From Winogradskyella sp. (GTDB lineage Bacteria; Bacteroidota; Bacteroidia; Flavobacteriales; Flavobacteriaceae), in NCBI GenBank assembly GCA_004211785.1, contig SHBX01000003.1, positions 89,551 through 153,550 of the forward strand: a DNA stretch of 64,000 nucleotides. Reading direction: 5' to 3'. Shown one piece after another: positions 51,854 to 61,202 of this stretch (its first letter is position 1; each line of letters begins with the position of its first letter). The notes under the pieces were generated by a model that had not been told where the DNA came from, searched no databases, and worked only from the letters and a program-made list of their open reading frames with translations. The translations under genes were made by a program, and so were the position numbers.

Positions 51854-53395
51854 ATGGATTCGAAAACAAAAACATTAAACGAGAAGCTAGAGCAATCGAG
51901 ATTAGGTGGTGGTCAAGCGAGAATAGACAAACAACACCAAAAGAAAAAACTAATAGCAAGAGAACGTGTGCTCTATCTATTAGATGAAAACTCTTTTGAA
52001 GAAATTGGTGCCTTAGTGACTCATAGAACAACAGATTTTGGTATGGATAAGCAGAAAATCTATGGTGATGGTGTTGTGACTGGTTACGGTACAGTTAATG
52101 GGCGATTAATTTATGTTTTCGCACAAGACTTTACTGTTTTTGGAGGTTCGCTTTCCGAAACTCATGCCGAGAAGATCTGTAAAATTATGGATATGGCCGT
52201 AAATGTAGGTGCTCCAATCATAGGACTTAATGATTCTGGTGGGGCACGTATTCAAGAAGGTGTTCGCTCCTTAGGTGGTTATGCTGATATTTTTTATCGT
52301 AATGTACAAGCATCTGGAGTTATTCCTCAAATATCTGCAATTATGGGACCTTGTGCTGGTGGTGCAGTTTACTCGCCTGCAATGACAGATTTTACACTTA
52401 TGGTGCAGAACACAAGTTATATGTTTGTAACTGGACCCAATGTGGTTAAAACGGTAACTAATGAAGAAGTTACTAGTGAAGAACTCGGTGGCGCAAGTGT
52501 ACATTCTACAAAATCAGGTGTGGCACATTTAACATCTTCAAACGATGTTGAAGCTCTAGAAGATATCAAACGTTTGTTAAGTTATCTCCCTCAAAATAAT
52601 AGAGAAAAAGCAATTGATATTCCGTTTGAGTTAAAAGACGAAGTCAGAGAAAATTTGTCAGACATTGTTCCTGAGAATCCGAATAAGCCCTACGACATGC
52701 AACAAGTTATTGAAGGTATTATTGATGAAGATTCTTTCTATGAAATTCATAAAGATTTTGCAGAAAATATTATAGTAGGCTTTGCACGTTTAGGAGGTAA
52801 ATCTGTGGGTGTTGTGGCTAATCAACCTATGTTTTTAGCAGGTGTATTAGATGTTAATAGTTCTACAAAAGCAGCACGCTTTGTACGTTTCTGCGATGCT
52901 TTTAATATTCCGCTTTTAGTATTGGAAGATGTACCAGGATTTTTACCTGGAACCGACCAAGAATGGAACGCTATTATTACAAACGGTGCAAAATTATTAT
53001 ACGCGTTTAGTGAAGCAACTGTACCAAGAATTACAGTAATTACTCGTAAAGCATACGGTGGTGCTTATGATGTTATGAACTCTAAGCACATCGGTGCTGA
53101 CATGAATTTTGCTTGGCCAAATGCTGAAATTGCCGTTATGGGCGCTAAAGGTGCTGCTGAGATTATCTTTAAACGCGAAATTTCTTCTTCGGATGACCCT
53201 GAAGAAAAATGGAAAGAAAAAGAAGCTGAATATGCTGAGCTCTTTGCAAACCCATATAGTGCTGCTGAACGTGGTTTTGTAGATGAAGTTATTCTACCAA
53301 AAAACACAAGGCGCAAGTTGATTAAAGCCTTTAGTATGCTAGAAAACAAAGAAGTGAATAGACCAAAGCGTAAGCACGGAAATATTCCACTATAA
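51854..53395 (+). CDS. acyl-CoA (propionyl-CoA-type) carboxylase beta / carboxyltransferase subunit
   Basis: [42 protein letters not shown]...[19 protein letters not shown]...[18 protein letters not shown]. Confidence 0.94.
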   Translation: MDSKTKTLNEKLEQSRLGGGQARIDKQHQKKKLIARERVLYLLDENSFEEIGALVTHRTTDFGMDKQKIYGDGVVTGYGTVNGRLIYVFAQDFTVFGGSLSETHAEKICKIMDMAVNVGAPIIGLNDSGGARIQEGVRSLGGYADIFYRNVQASGVIPQISAIMGPCAGGAVYSPAMTDFTLMVQNTSYMFVTGPNVVKTVTNEEVTSEELGGASVHSTKSGVAHLTSSNDVEALEDIKRLLSYLPQNNREKAIDIPFELKDEVRENLSDIVPENPNKPYDMQQVIEGIIDEDSFYEIHKDFAENIIVGFARLGGKSVGVVANQPMFLAGVLDVNSSTKAARFVRFCDAFNIPLLVLEDVPGFLPGTDQEWNAIITNGAKLLYAFSEATVPRITVITRKAYGGAYDVMNSKHIGADMNFAWPNAEIAVMGAKGAAEIIFKREISSSDDPEEKWKEKEAEYAELFANPYSAAERGFVDEVILPKNTRRKLIKAFSMLENKEVNRPKRKHGNIPL

Positions 53396-53401
53396 TAAAT
53401 T

Positions 53402-54490
53402 CTATTTTGGGAATTTAGTTTTATCAATTCCTGGGACTATTCTTAAAGCATTCTTATAGTATACCTTTTTTAGTACCTCATCTGATAAGTCTAAGCCATA
53501 CATGGGCCAAAATGCATGATATTTCTTGTGATAAGGGAAATACTCATCATTAGATTCTAGAACTCTAAAATAAGTTGGAAACTCATCGGGTTTCCAACTA
53601 TCTTTTCCAAACAAAATGCGGTCTTGGTATTTTTCAAAAAATGCTTTTGCAAATCTAGGTTGACGACCCAATTCAGCTATAATTGCTCCAATTCCAACAT
53701 TCATATTAGGCATATCATCTAATAATTCTCCGAGTTTACCAAGGTTATTGGCATACCAACCCATATGCGCATTAATAAATATTGTTTTTGGGTGTTTTTT
53801 AAACATACGGTGTTGTTCAGCAATAATCTCTTCCCAAGGCGCTGGATTATTAGCCCCACGTTTTCTCCTTGGTCTAGTTTTAAGCTCCAACCAACGCTCA
53901 TTATCTCCGTCAAAATCATCCCAAAACGATTTTGGGTCTGCAGAATGTATTAAAACCGGGATACCTAATTCACCACATTTTGCCCAAATAGGGTCTAATC
54001 TCTTATCATCTACAGTAATTCTTTTACCATCAGAATCCTTATAACGCAAACCTAAACTCTTATAGATTTTAAGGCCAACAGCTCCAGATTTTACATCTTC
54101 TTCTAATTGCTTTACTGCACTTTCTGTCCAACCTTTATCTCCTACACCACTAAAATTCACATTACAGAATACTACAAATCGTCCTGGAAAATTTGTTTTT
54201 GCATTACTTATGACCGCTTTTAGATTTTCTCCACTACCGCCACTTAAGTTTACCATAGTTTGTAAATTTAAAGTGTCCATCGCAGCAATAACAGGTGACA
54301 TATCTTTTGTAGCCATTCTATATTGATGTCCATGCACATCTATAAAAGGGAATTTTGCGCGTTTTATAATTTTCCCTGGAACAACTAAAGTCGATTTAGG
54401 ATTATACTCTTCAAACGTCAAGTCCTGAGAGAAACTATTAATATGAAAGGCTATAATTGTTATTAATACGATAGTGTTTTTGAATTTCAT
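53402..54490 (-). CDS. amidohydrolase family protein (metal-dependent TIM-barrel hydrolase) with signal peptide
   Basis: FPFIDVHGHQYR...GVGDKGWTESAVKQLEEDVKSGAVGLKIYKSLGL...PVLIHSADP...FGKDSW. Confidence 0.85.
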   Translation of the reverse strand: MKFKNTIVLITIIAFHINSFSQDLTFEEYNPKSTLVVPGKIIKRAKFPFIDVHGHQYRMATKDMSPVIAAMDTLNLQTMVNLSGGSGENLKAVISNAKTNFPGRFVVFCNVNFSGVGDKGWTESAVKQLEEDVKSGAVGLKIYKSLGLRYKDSDGKRITVDDKRLDPIWAKCGELGIPVLIHSADPKSFWDDFDGDNERWLELKTRPRRKRGANNPAPWEEIIAEQHRMFKKHPKTIFINAHMGWYANNLGKLGELLDDMPNMNVGIGAIIAELGRQPRFAKAFFEKYQDRILFGKDSWKPDEFPTYFRVLESNDEYFPYHKKYHAFWPMYGLDLSDEVLKKVYYKNALRIVPGIDKTKFPK

Positions 54491-54516
54491 TATGCAGAAT
54501 TTAAAATGCTTAATAC

Positions 54517-56289
54517 TTATATTTTTGCTTGGAAAGTATACAAATCATAATACCTTCCTTTAGTCGCTAATAATTGTTCATGATTACCACGCTCAACAAT
54601 TTTACCAGACTCAATAACCAAAATTTGGTCTGCACGTTTGATAGTACTCAATCTGTGAGCAATAACAATAGTTGTTCTGTTATTGGTTAATTCTGATAAA
54701 CTTTTCTGAATTAAACCTTCACTCTCTGTATCTAAATTCGAAGTCGCCTCATCTAAAATAATAATTTTAGGGTCAGCTAAAATAGCTCTAGCAATAGCTA
54801 TTCGCTGACGTTGACCTCCCGAAAGTTTTACGCCACGCTCTCCAATCAAAGTTTCTAAACCATCATCAAAACGGTCTGTAAATTCATTTACATATGCCGC
54901 TTTTACCGCATTTAGCAATTGTGCTTCGGTAGCATTAGGTCTTGGAAACATGATATTTTCTCTAATAGTGCCCTCAAACAAAAATTCATCTTGCAGAACC
55001 ACACCTAAATGGCTTCTGAAACTATATAATTTTACTTTGGATAAATCTTTACCATCTATAGTTATTATTCCAGATTTTGGATTCAAAAATGTTGCTGATA
55101 ATCCAGCAATTGTAGACTTCCCAGAGCCCGAACTACCTACCAATGCAATTACAGAGCCTGAAGGTGCATTGAAATTAATATTATGCAACACTGGCTTATC
55201 TTTTTCATACTCAAATGAAACATTATCAAAAACAAGATGTCCTTTAAGTGTATCTAATTGAATTGTTCTATTCTCATCTTCATTTTCTGCGGTCATATTC
55301 ATTAGTTCTTCGGTACGATCCAAGCCTGCTAATGCTTCAGTTAATTGACTACCTATATTACTCATTTGCACTATTGGTGCAACCATAAAAGCCAATAGAA
55401 ATGTGAATTGCAAAAAATCTCCGGGAGTTATTTCTCCTTGAATCATATAGTGACCGCCAATGCCCATAATCCCAGTGGTTGCTAAACCAATTAAGAATGT
55501 AGATGAACTCGTCATTACTGCTGTAGCTGTCATGCTTTTTTTTACATTTTTAAAAATATCATCAACTCCCTTTTCAAATATTTTATTTTCCTGATCTTCT
55601 GCGTTAAAAGCTTTAATCACACGAACTCCAGCTAAAGTTTCGGTTAAGCGTCCTTTAACTTCTGCATTGATTTTTCCACGTGTTCTAAAAATTGGACGAA
55701 TGTATTTAAAAGCTTTTAAAGCTATAACTGCAAAAATGGATAAAGGTACAAATGTGAAAAGGGTCATCCATACATTCATCTTTAATAAAATAATTAAAGT
55801 AATAACTGCTGTAAATGTACCACCCACTAATTGTACCAAGCCTGTACCTATAAGATTTCTTACTCCTTCAACATCAGTCATAATACGTGATACTAAAGCT
55901 CCTGATTTTGTATTGTCAAAAAAACTAATAGGCAAAGACAATACTTTCTTTTGTACCTGAGCACGTAATTCACTAATTAAATATTGTGCTTGAATACTTA
56001 ACACCTTAGTTAATAAAAATGAAGTAATGGCCTGAACTAAAATTGCAGAAACAACAATTATAATTAAGGTATATAATTTACTATAGTCTTTATTTGGAAC
56101 CACCTCATCTAATAAAACTTTGCTCTCAAGAGGTAAAACAAAACCAGATAAACTACGAATGATTATCAGTATTAATCCAAGAAATACTAATTTTCTTCTT
56201 GGCCAAATAATAGTCCTAAATGCTTTAGCTATAGTAACTTTTGGTTTTTTCTTTGTCTTATTAGAAAAATCTTCTTTTAAGTTTTGCAT
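54517..56289 (-). CDS. ABC transporter, permease/ATP-binding half-transporter (MsbA-like)
   Basis: TM domain plus ALVGSSGSGKSTIAGL, VKLSGGQRQRIAIARAILADPKIIILDEATSNLD. Confidence 0.95.
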   Translation of the reverse strand: MQNLKEDFSNKTKKKPKVTIAKAFRTIIWPRRKLVFLGLILIIIRSLSGFVLPLESKVLLDEVVPNKDYSKLYTLIIIVVSAILVQAITSFLLTKVLSIQAQYLISELRAQVQKKVLSLPISFFDNTKSGALVSRIMTDVEGVRNLIGTGLVQLVGGTFTAVITLIILLKMNVWMTLFTFVPLSIFAVIALKAFKYIRPIFRTRGKINAEVKGRLTETLAGVRVIKAFNAEDQENKIFEKGVDDIFKNVKKSMTATAVMTSSSTFLIGLATTGIMGIGGHYMIQGEITPGDFLQFTFLLAFMVAPIVQMSNIGSQLTEALAGLDRTEELMNMTAENEDENRTIQLDTLKGHLVFDNVSFEYEKDKPVLHNINFNAPSGSVIALVGSSGSGKSTIAGLSATFLNPKSGIITIDGKDLSKVKLYSFRSHLGVVLQDEFLFEGTIRENIMFPRPNATEAQLLNAVKAAYVNEFTDRFDDGLETLIGERGVKLSGGQRQRIAIARAILADPKIIILDEATSNLDTESEGLIQKSLSELTNNRTTIVIAHRLSTIKRADQILVIESGKIVERGNHEQLLATKGRYYDLYTFQAKI

Positions 56290-56310
56290 ATAAAATTTGC
56301 TTAAAAAGTA

Positions 56311-56751
56311 TTAATCCAATAAACGTCTATGGTAATTAATCTGTCCTAAGTGATACGACAAATGAGATTTAAGATGCAACAAAAAATATTCTGTATTCAT
56401 ATAATCTTCAAATGGATTTCTTCGGTATTCCTTTTGTAAATCTTCATCAGTTAGCTTTGATAACGTTTTCTCTATAATGTTTTCAGTCTCATCTAGCAGC
56501 TTAATCATTTCGCTAACAGAAACATTTTTTTGCGAGAATTCTAAATCTCGTTGCCTTATATAACCAGTATCACCTAATACAGCACCAATAAAATGATTTA
56601 AGTTACCTACAAGGTGGAGTGCAAGATTACCTGCACAGTTAGATATGCTTTTGTCAATTCGCCAAATAGCAGCTTCATTATGATAAGATTTAAGTTCTTT
56701 CTTAACTGCATTTAAGTCTTTTTTATAAAGTTTTATCAAGGATTGCTGCAT
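56311..56751 (-). CDS. DinB-family (DUF1572-like) protein
   Basis: LALHLVGNLNHFIGAVLGDTGYIRQRDLEFSQKNVS...HLKSHLSYHLGQINYHRRLL. Confidence 0.85.
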   Translation of the reverse strand: MQQSLIKLYKKDLNAVKKELKSYHNEAAIWRIDKSISNCAGNLALHLVGNLNHFIGAVLGDTGYIRQRDLEFSQKNVSVSEMIKLLDETENIIEKTLSKLTDEDLQKEYRRNPFEDYMNTEYFLLHLKSHLSYHLGQINYHRRLLD

Positions 56752-56842
56752 GATTTTTTTGGTATTAAAGATTTAGATTTCAATATTCATAAAAGAAATT
56801 CTGAAGACTAAAAATAGCTAAATATTAGTTTACTTTTACAGT

Positions 56843-58054
56843 ATGGTAAATCAAAATCGGTCGCAAGTAGAATTTGTTGTTTTAATGGCCGCGTTGATGT
56901 CTATCGTAGCACTTTCCATAGATGCAGTCTTACCAGCTTTACCAGATATGGGAAGCTTTCTGAATGTTGGCGACCCTACTAATAATCCTAAATTGATCAC
57001 TTCAATTTTTCTTGGCTTAGGAATTGGACAGTTATTATTTGGTCCTCTGTCTGATAGTTTTGGGCGTAAACCCATTGTATACATTGGTTTCATTGTATTT
57101 GTTGTCGCTTCAATTATTTGCGTAACAACTAAGAGTTTTGAAATGATGATTTTTGGTCGCGTACTTCAGGGCATAGGATTAGCTTCACCAAGAACAATGT
57201 GCATTGCCATGGTTAGGGATTCTTATAGCGGTGATTACATGGCAAAAATCTTATCAATAGTGGTCATGATTTTTATTTTGGTTCCTGTGATAGCGCCTAC
57301 TTTAGGTCAGTTTTTAATGCAACACTATCATTGGAAATCTATTTTTATTTTCAATTTAGGTTTTGGTGTTTTAGTAATGCTATGGTTTTGGATTCGACAA
57401 CCCGAAACTTTAAACGATAAACATCGTATTAAATACCGGCTTTCAATTTTTAAAACAGGTACCATTATGTTCTTCAAAATAAGGCCAGCGGTTATTTATA
57501 CCATTCTATCTGGACTAATTACGGGTTCATTTATGGTTTATTTGAGTACGTCTCAACGTATTTTTGAACAGCAATATGATATGAAGGAAGAATTTCCTTT
57601 AATATTTGCAAGTCTAGCAATATCAGTTGGTCTATCAACATTTATGAATAGTCAACTAGTTGTTAAATATGGAATGCGCCGAATTGTGAATGTAGCTATG
57701 CTGAGTTTTGTATTAATTTCTTTAGTCTATATCGTATTATACTCTTCTGGAAACAATCCTAGTATTGAGGTATTGATAGGCTTTTTTGCTCTCCAGTTTT
57801 TTAGTATAGGCTTTATTTTTGGAAATCTTAGAGCCTTAGCTATGGAACCAATGGGTCATATTGCAGGTATAGGCTCAGCATTAAATGGGTTTATATCAAC
57901 AGTTATGGCAGTGCCCATTGCAGATTATATTGGCAAATTTGTAATTGATTCTGTTACACCTCTTTTTATTGGATTCTTAGCATGTGGATTATTGTCTTTA
58001 GTACTTTTCTACTCTATAACAGATAGGATATCTAAACTAATAAAACGTGTCTAA
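56843..58054 (+). CDS. MFS multidrug efflux transporter (Bcr/CflA type)
   Basis: SIDAVLPALPDMGSFL...GLGIGQLLFGPLSDSFGRKPIVYIGF...GRVLQGIGLASPRTMCIAMVRDSYSG. Confidence 0.92.
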   Translation: MVNQNRSQVEFVVLMAALMSIVALSIDAVLPALPDMGSFLNVGDPTNNPKLITSIFLGLGIGQLLFGPLSDSFGRKPIVYIGFIVFVVASIICVTTKSFEMMIFGRVLQGIGLASPRTMCIAMVRDSYSGDYMAKILSIVVMIFILVPVIAPTLGQFLMQHYHWKSIFIFNLGFGVLVMLWFWIRQPETLNDKHRIKYRLSIFKTGTIMFFKIRPAVIYTILSGLITGSFMVYLSTSQRIFEQQYDMKEEFPLIFASLAISVGLSTFMNSQLVVKYGMRRIVNVAMLSFVLISLVYIVLYSSGNNPSIEVLIGFFALQFFSIGFIFGNLRALAMEPMGHIAGIGSALNGFISTVMAVPIADYIGKFVIDSVTPLFIGFLACGLLSLVLFYSITDRISKLIKRV

Positions 58055-58671
58055 AATATTTCCAAACTGCCTTTACCTTGTCTTATAATTATTGGTTCAT
58101 CCTCAGATAGGTCTATTACAGTAGAGGCCTCGTTGTCTCCATAACCACCATCAATAACAACATCCACCAAGTTATCCCATTTTTCAAGAATTAATTCTGG
58201 ATCTGTTGTATATTCTAAAACATCATCTTCATCTCTAATCGAAGTAGAAACTATTGGGTTTCCTAGTGCAGATACTAAGCTTAGAATAATAGAATTGTCA
58301 GGAACTCTGATACCTACTGTTTTACGTTTTTTAAAAGGATTTGGCAAATTTTTAGAACCTGGTAAAATAAACGTATACGCACCAGGCAATGCACGTTTTA
58401 ATATTTTGAAAGTTGATGTATTTATTTGCTTTACATAATCGCTAAGATTACTCAAATCCTCGCAAATAAAAGAGAAGTTAGACTTCTCGAGTTTTACACC
58501 TTTAATCTTGGCAATGCGCTCTAAGGCTTTAATATTAGTAATATCACATCCCAAACCATAAACTGTATCAGTAGGATAAATAACCAATCCGCCTTTTTTA
58601 AGCACATCAACAACTTTTTGAATCTCTTTAGGGTTAGGATTTTCAGGATATATTTTAATGAATTCTGCCAT
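58051..58671 (-). CDS. L-threonylcarbamoyladenylate synthase family protein (Sua5/YciO/YrdC)
   Basis: KGGLVIYPTDTVYGLGCDITNIKALERIAKIKGVKLEKSNFSFICEDLSNLSDY. Confidence 0.92.
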   Translation of the reverse strand: MAEFIKIYPENPNPKEIQKVVDVLKKGGLVIYPTDTVYGLGCDITNIKALERIAKIKGVKLEKSNFSFICEDLSNLSDYVKQINTSTFKILKRALPGAYTFILPGSKNLPNPFKKRKTVGIRVPDNSIILSLVSALGNPIVSTSIRDEDDVLEYTTDPELILEKWDNLVDVVIDGGYGDNEASTVIDLSEDEPIIIRQGKGSLEIF

Positions 58672-58720
58672 TGGTTAATTAAAGATATGCCAAGATTATG
58701 AATTACGCTATATAATAAGT

Positions 58721-61093
58721 TTATCTACTTCTTAAAATTTCAAGCTTTGCAAAACGCAGTAAAAGCTTTTTAACGGCACCATTTGAAAATTTAATTTCTG
58801 CTTTTAAATCAGCTCCAGCGCCTTCAATTTTTACAACTTCTCCTCTACCAAAACGTTGATGATTCACCATATTACCAACGGCTAATTTACTATCAAAAAG
58901 ATTTGTATTAGAAGAAGACTTACTAACAGGAGTCATCTTCTTTGGCGCACTAATTTTGAAATTCTCAGGTTTTTTACTCACTTCTTTTCTTTTAAACTTT
59001 GGAGATTTAGGTTTAGCAAAACGAATCTTATTAGGCTCTACATCTCCAAATATAGACGCATCAAGCATAGGATTAAAACGTTGCTCCTGCAATGGCGTAA
59101 TATTGTCTAAATATTGCTCATCTATTTCCTCTATAAAACGACTTGGTTCTGCATCTATTAGTTTTCCCCATCGGTATCTAGAAACTGTATACGTTAGGTA
59201 TGCTTGTTTTTCGGCACGCGTTAAGGCTACATAAAATAAGCGGCGTTCTTCTTCAAGTTCACTTCTGGTATTCATACTCATAGCGCTTGGAAATAAGTCC
59301 TCTTCCATACCTACAATAAATACATGCGGAAATTCTAAACCTTTTGCTAAATGTATGGTCATCAATGCCACATGATCTGGATTGCCTTTATCGGCATCTA
59401 AATCTGTTGCTAAGGCCACATCCTCCAAAAATTCGGCTAACGATGCTGTACTGTCTGCTATCTCTTTTTGGCCTTCAACAAAATCTCCAATACCGTTTAA
59501 GAGTTCTTCAATATTTTCCATTTTGGCAACACCTTCTGGTGTGCCATCTTTATTGAATTCTTTGATTAATCCTGAAACTTTAACCACATGGTCTGCCAAT
59601 TCAAATGCATTAGCGTTAGTATTCATAACCTGAAAACTTTCAATCATAGTTACAAAATTCTTCAACTTATTTCGTGTGCCGCCATTAATATTTATTTCAA
59701 TATCATCAATACCCTTTAAAATTTCGAATATCGTTTTGTTATAACCACTGGCTGCAACAATAAGTCTATCTATAGTGGTTTGACCAATACCTCTAGCTGG
59801 GAAATTAATAATACGTTTTAATGCTTCCTCATCTGCAGGATTAATAATTAATCGTAGGTAGGATAGTACATCTTTTATTTCTTTACGTTGATAGAAAGAT
59901 AAACCACCATAAATACGATATGGAATATCACGCTTACGCAAGGCATCTTCAATAGCACGAGACTGAGCATTGGTTCTGTACAATACGGCAAAGTCGCTAT
60001 TATGTAATTGTTCTTGCATTTTGGTTTCAAAAACGGTGCTAGCCACATAACGTCCTTCGTCACCATCCGTCATTAAACGGTTAACTTTTATTTTTCCGCC
60101 TTCGTCATTAGCCGTCCAAACTACTTTATCTAGCTTCGTTTGATTTTTATCAATAACCGAGTTAGCTGCATTAACAATGTTTTTTGTAGATCGATAATTC
60201 TGCTCTAATCTAAACACCTTTACGTCGTCGTAATCGCGTTGAAAATTCAAGATGTTATTAATGTTTGCACCACGGAATGCATAGATACTTTGCGCATCGT
60301 CACCAACCACACAGATATTCTGAAATCTATCTGATAAAGCTCTCACAATTAAATATTGCGAATGATTGGTATCTTGATACTCATCTACCAAAATGTACCT
60401 AAAACGGTCTTGATATTTAGCTAACACATCCGGAAAACGTGTTAACAATTCATTGGTTTTTAATAGCAAATCATCAAAATCCATAGCACCAGCCTTAAAA
60501 CAGCGCTCAACATACGCTGCATATATCTCTCCCATTTTTGGTCGTCGAGCAGCAGCATCAGACTCCATGAGTTCTGGGTTATTATAATATGCTTTTACTG
60601 TGATTAAGCTATTCTTATATGATGAAATTCGCGAGCGTACTTGCTTGTACTTATAGATATCTTTATCTAAGCCCATTTCCTTAATTATCGACGAAATCAA
60701 TCTATCGGAATCTTGAGTATCGTAAATAGTAAAATTGCTAGGATAACCCAATCTATCAGCCTCAATGCGAAGAATTTTTGCAAACACGGAGTGAAACGTG
60801 CCCATCCAAAGATTTTTGGCCTCACTGTCTCCGACGATATCAGCAATTCTGCCTTTCATCTCACGTGCTGCCTTGTTAGTAAATGTAAGAGATAAAATAT
60901 TAAATGGGTCAACACCTTGGCTCATGAGGTAAGCAATTCTATAAGTAAGTACTCTCGTTTTACCAGAACCAGCACCTGCAATAACAATCATTGGGCCATC
61001 TTTTTGCAGTGTTGGTGCTAATTGGGCTTCATTAAGTTGACTAAGGTATTTTTCCAATGTAGGTTTACTTTTTAAAAATGTGAAATTAATCAA
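58721..61093 (-). CDS. UvrD/PcrA-type ATP-dependent DNA helicase
   Basis: LNEAQLAPTLQKDGPMIVIAGAGSGKTRVLTYRIAYLM...ILVDEYQDTNHSQY...VALMTIHLAKGLEFPHVF. Confidence 0.95.
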   Translation of the reverse strand: MINFTFLKSKPTLEKYLSQLNEAQLAPTLQKDGPMIVIAGAGSGKTRVLTYRIAYLMSQGVDPFNILSLTFTNKAAREMKGRIADIVGDSEAKNLWMGTFHSVFAKILRIEADRLGYPSNFTIYDTQDSDRLISSIIKEMGLDKDIYKYKQVRSRISSYKNSLITVKAYYNNPELMESDAAARRPKMGEIYAAYVERCFKAGAMDFDDLLLKTNELLTRFPDVLAKYQDRFRYILVDEYQDTNHSQYLIVRALSDRFQNICVVGDDAQSIYAFRGANINNILNFQRDYDDVKVFRLEQNYRSTKNIVNAANSVIDKNQTKLDKVVWTANDEGGKIKVNRLMTDGDEGRYVASTVFETKMQEQLHNSDFAVLYRTNAQSRAIEDALRKRDIPYRIYGGLSFYQRKEIKDVLSYLRLIINPADEEALKRIINFPARGIGQTTIDRLIVAASGYNKTIFEILKGIDDIEININGGTRNKLKNFVTMIESFQVMNTNANAFELADHVVKVSGLIKEFNKDGTPEGVAKMENIEELLNGIGDFVEGQKEIADSTASLAEFLEDVALATDLDADKGNPDHVALMTIHLAKGLEFPHVFIVGMEEDLFPSAMSMNTRSELEEERRLFYVALTRAEKQAYLTYTVSRYRWGKLIDAEPSRFIEEIDEQYLDNITPLQEQRFNPMLDASIFGDVEPNKIRFAKPKSPKFKRKEVSKKPENFKISAPKKMTPVSKSSSNTNLFDSKLAVGNMVNHQRFGRGEVVKIEGAGADLKAEIKFSNGAVKKLLLRFAKLEILRSR

Positions 61094-61202
61094 ATACCTC
61101 GTTTTTACTAGTCATTTTTATCAATAATTATAAACAATTACTACGCTTAGAAACAGTATTTTTATACCTTTAGGCTAAACTTAAATCCCTTAAAAGTTAT
61201 TA

